The position numbers were made by a program, and so were the translations under genes. From positions 191,534,026 to 191,598,025 of the forward strand of contig NC_057861.1 in the NCBI RefSeq assembly GCF_019393635.1: DNA of 64,000 nucleotides. The letters are read 5' to 3'. Each line of letters starts with the position of its first letter. Position 1 is the stretch's first letter. The notes under the pieces were generated by a model that did not search any database, was not told the DNA's origin, and saw only the letters and a list, made by a program, of their open reading frames with translations. Origin of the DNA: Dromiciops gliroides (taxonomy: Eukaryota; Chordata; Mammalia; Microbiotheria; Microbiotheriidae). Below are positions 61,370 through 64,000 of this stretch, one piece after another.

Positions 61370-62557
61370 TTCAACGTTCATTTTGATAAGATTTAGAGTT
61401 CCAAATTTTTCTCCCTCCCTTTCTTCCCCCCCTCCACAAGATTGCAACCACATTATATATGTACAATTCACAAGTGTTCTTTTTATCAGTTCTTTCTATA
61501 GGGGTGCATAGTAAGCTTCCTCATTAGTTCCTTGGGATTGTCTTGGATCATTGCATTGCTGAGAGTAGTTAAGTCATTCACAATTGAACAATTGAACATA
61601 AGCTCATTGAACAATACTGCTGTCACCATGCACAATATCCTCCCAGCTCTGCTCACTTCACTATACATCGATGTTCATTAGTCTTTCCAGGTTTTTTGGG
61701 GATCATCCTGTTTGTCATTTCCTGTAGCAGAAGACCATTCCACTGCAATCATATAGCACAGCTTTTTCCATCATTCCTCAATTGATGGACATTCCCTTGA
61801 TTCTCAATTCTTAGCCTCCACCAAGAGTTGCTATAAATATTTCTTGTACAATTTTTCCCCCTTTTCTCTTTTTCATGATTACTCTTGTAAACTGTTTCCC
61901 TTCCATCCTATTCCCTTCCCTATGATATTTATTCTATTATCCATCTTCTTTCATCCTATTACTCTTCAAAAGGGATTTGCTTCTGTCTGTCCCCTCCCCT
62001 ACTCTTCCCTTCCTTCTTTTGCCCCTCTCTCTTTATCCCCTTCCCCTCCTATTTTCCTGCCGGGTTAGAGAGATTACTCTACCCAATTGAGTGTGTACAT
62101 TATTCCCTCCTTGAGCCAATTCTAATGAGATTGAGGTCTTTGAGCCAATTCTGATGAGTGTTAGGCTCATTTACTGCCCAGATTAAATAGATTACTCCAC
62201 CCAGTTGGGTGTGTCTGTTAATCCCTCCTTGAGGCAGCTCTGATGAGTTTAAGGTCTTTGAACCTTTTCTGATGAGCATAAAATTCATTTACTGCCCTGC
62301 TCCTCCCCATCTCTTCCCTCACTCCATAAGCCTTTTCCTGTTACTTTCATGTAGGATTTCACCTCTGCCCTTCCCCCTCCCCCAATGAATTCCCTTTACC
62401 CCTCAATTTAGCCCTAAAGATGTCATCACCTAGCTAAGTGACACAGTGGACAAAGCATCACCCCTGGACCCAGGGGGATCCCAGCCAAAACCCAGCCTCA
62501 GACACAAGACAGTCACCCACTGTGTGACCCCAGGTATGTCCCCCAGCTCCAATTTTT

Positions 62558-63497
62558 TTATGGTTCTCTAGGGTCTTGTATTTGAAAGTCAAATTTGCCA
62601 TTCAGTTCAGGTCTTTTCATCACAAATATCTGAAAGTCTTCTTTTTCATTAAAGTCCCATTTTTTCCGCTGAAAGATTATGCTGAGTTTTGCTGGGTAGG
62701 TGATTCTTGGTTGTAATCTCATTTCCTTTGCCCTTTGGAATATCATATTCCATGCCCTCTGGTCCTTTAATGTAGAAGCTGCTAGATTTTATGCTATCCT
62801 GACTGGGGCTCCACAGTACTTGAATTCTTTCTTTTTGGCAGCTTGCAATATTTTCTCCTTGACCTGAGAGCTCTGGAATTTGGCTATAATATTCCTAGGA
62901 GTTTTCCTTTTGGGATCTCTTTCTGGAGGTGATCGGTGGATTCTTTCAATTTCTATTTTAGCTTCTTCTTCTTCTAGAATTTCAGGGCAATTTTCCCTGA
63001 GAATATCTTGGAAGATGGTGTCTAAGCTCTTTCTTTGATTATGGTTTTCAGGTAGACCAATAATTTTCAAATTATCTCTCCTGGACCTATTTTCCAGGTT
63101 GGTAGTTTTTCCCAGGAGATATTTCACATTGCCCTCTATTTTTTTATTCATTTGGATTTGCTTTATTGTGTCTTGGTTTCTCATAAAGTCACTGGTTTCC
63201 ATTTGTTCAATCCTAATTCCTAGGCAATTATTTTCCTCAGAGAGCTTTTGTACCTCCTTTTCCATTTGGCCAATTTGACTTTTCAAACTGTTGACTTTTT
63301 TCTCATGTCTTTCCTGCATCACCCTCATTTCTCTTTCCATTTCTTCCTCTACCTCTCTAACTTTGTCTTCAAAGTCCTTTTTGAGCACCTCTATGGCCTG
63401 AGACCAATTCGTATTTTTCTTGGAAGCTTTAGATATAGGGGCCCTGATGTTGACATCTTCCTCTCAGGGTGCCCCTTGGTCTTTCTTGTTTTTTATT

Positions 63498-63596
<99 letters not shown>

Positions 63597-63797
63597 TTGG
63601 GGGGGGGGCAATGAGGGTTAAGTGACTTGCCCTGGGTCACACAGCTATTAAAGTGTCAAGTGTCTGAGGCTGGATTTGAACTCAGGTTCTCCTGAATCCA
63701 GGGCCAGTGCTTTATCCACTGCGCCACCTAGCTGCCCCCGGTCTTCCTTGTTACTGAAGAAACTTTCTGTGGTCCTAACCTTTTTCTGTCTGCTCAT
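62558..63797 (-). pseudogene. L1-type ORF1 (RNA-binding protein) of the half-L1
   Basis: LINE ORF1p is an RNA-binding trimer that packages the element's RNA. The frame starts at ATG 63,797 (MSRQKKVRTTES) and is split by a SINE at 63,491-63,739. It then reads NWSQAIEVLKKDF, a coiled coil rich in E/K/M (about 63,390-63,190), the RRM signature NLENRSRRDNLKIIGLPE, and a C-terminal domain (RIHRSPPERDPKRKTPRNII ... KRPELNGKF). A 199-codon open stretch spans 63,388-62,789. In-frame stops are seen just 3' of the SINE and at 62,789, after which the same frame resumes to 62,558. A transposon protein, not a host gene. Confidence 0.88.
63491..63739 (-). mobile_element. WSINE1-like SINE, subtype A, with (TTTA)n(TTAC)n tail
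   Basis: Duplication GGTCTTTCTTGTT / GGTCTTCCTTGTT at 63,478-63,490 and 63,740-63,752. The tail grew into a 100-bp TTTA tract with an internal block of TTAC. Confidence 0.93.
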
Positions 63798-63885
63798 CTT
63801 GCCTTTCTTTTACTTGACTTTTAGCTCCTTAAAGTGAGGCACTGTTTCCAGGCTGCAGTATCCCAAGCTTAAGAAGTCCCAGGTT

Positions 63886-64000
63886 GGGGCAGCTAGGTGC
63901 CGCAGTGGATAGAGCACTGGCCCGGGAGTCAGGAGTACCTGGGTTCAAATCCGGCCTCAGACACTTAACACTTACTAGCTGTGTGACCCTGGGCAAGTCA
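63886..64000 (+). mobile_element. WSINE1-like SINE, subtype B, cut by window end
   Basis: Starts GGGGCAGCTAGGTGCCG and runs to the last base. Confidence 0.92.

Larger units (their letters stand above)
61183..64000 (-). mobile_element. Half-L1 (HAL1-like) element with long ORF1; runs off window
   Basis: On the minus strand: 5' leader beyond 63,798, ORF1 (63,797-62,558), SINE-like segment (62,545-62,441), purine-rich tract with two copies of a 'caattgggtgtgt'-type motif (62,068-62,290), then an L1 3' end (61,860-61,183). No reverse transcriptase or endonuclease coding sequence lies between ORF1 and the 3' end. It shares this layout with 38,197-41,006. Nested SINEs lie at 61,243, 63,491 and 63,886. 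Confidence 0.75.

Noticed and set aside
62789-63388. 199-codon minus frame as a host gene
   Set aside because: It is the coiled-coil and RRM part of a LINE ORF1, with transposon sequence on both sides.

Overview
The window is vertebrate nuclear DNA from a marsupial. About half or more of it is interspersed repeats of marsupial type: 34 copies of a roughly 150-bp SINE with a MIR/CORE-like body (WSINE1-like), a longer MAR1-like SINE, marsupial L1 and half-L1 (ORF1-only) LINEs, CR1/L3, L2, an RTE-like LINE, MIR and hAT-like MITEs. The dominant SINE lacks the longer 3' end I associate with American opossum SINEs, so an Australian marsupial (dasyurid-like or relative) is my best guess. Family names come from memory, not from a search.

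The only host protein gene I can support is the 5' half of SLC66A2 (formerly PQLC1), on the + strand. A CpG island with GC boxes (about 16,770-17,850) holds the promoter and a probable noncoding exon 1 ending at 17,228. Exon 2 (18,447-18,807) carries a short uORF, the start codon at 18,605 and the first PQ-loop. Exon 3 (41,980-42,113) encodes the next membrane segment. Exon 4 (58,220-58,273) is a 54-nt, phase-preserving cassette exon matching the longer human isoform. Reading phase is kept across all junctions. Exons 2-4 encode the first 130 residues plus a split codon; the rest lies beyond 64,000.

Region by region: 1-16,700 is intergenic, with an RTE-like LINE, CR1/L3, L1 pieces, three solo LTRs and many SINEs. 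16,770-18,810 holds promoter, exon 1 and exon 2. 18,808-41,979 is intron 2 (23 kb), mostly antisense L1 3' ends and SINEs, and contains a five-deep nested insertion (37,315-41,140) and an RPL36 processed pseudogene (41,190-41,596). 42,114-58,219 is intron 3, with a sense L1 (45,708-50,430) that itself carries three insertions. 58,274-64,000 is intron 4, ending in a half-L1 element with a long ORF1.

I found no undescribed functional system. The points most worth checking are the nested insertion stack, the two half-L1 copies sharing a SINE-like segment, the weakly defined cassette exon, and a target site present three times around two adjacent SINEs.
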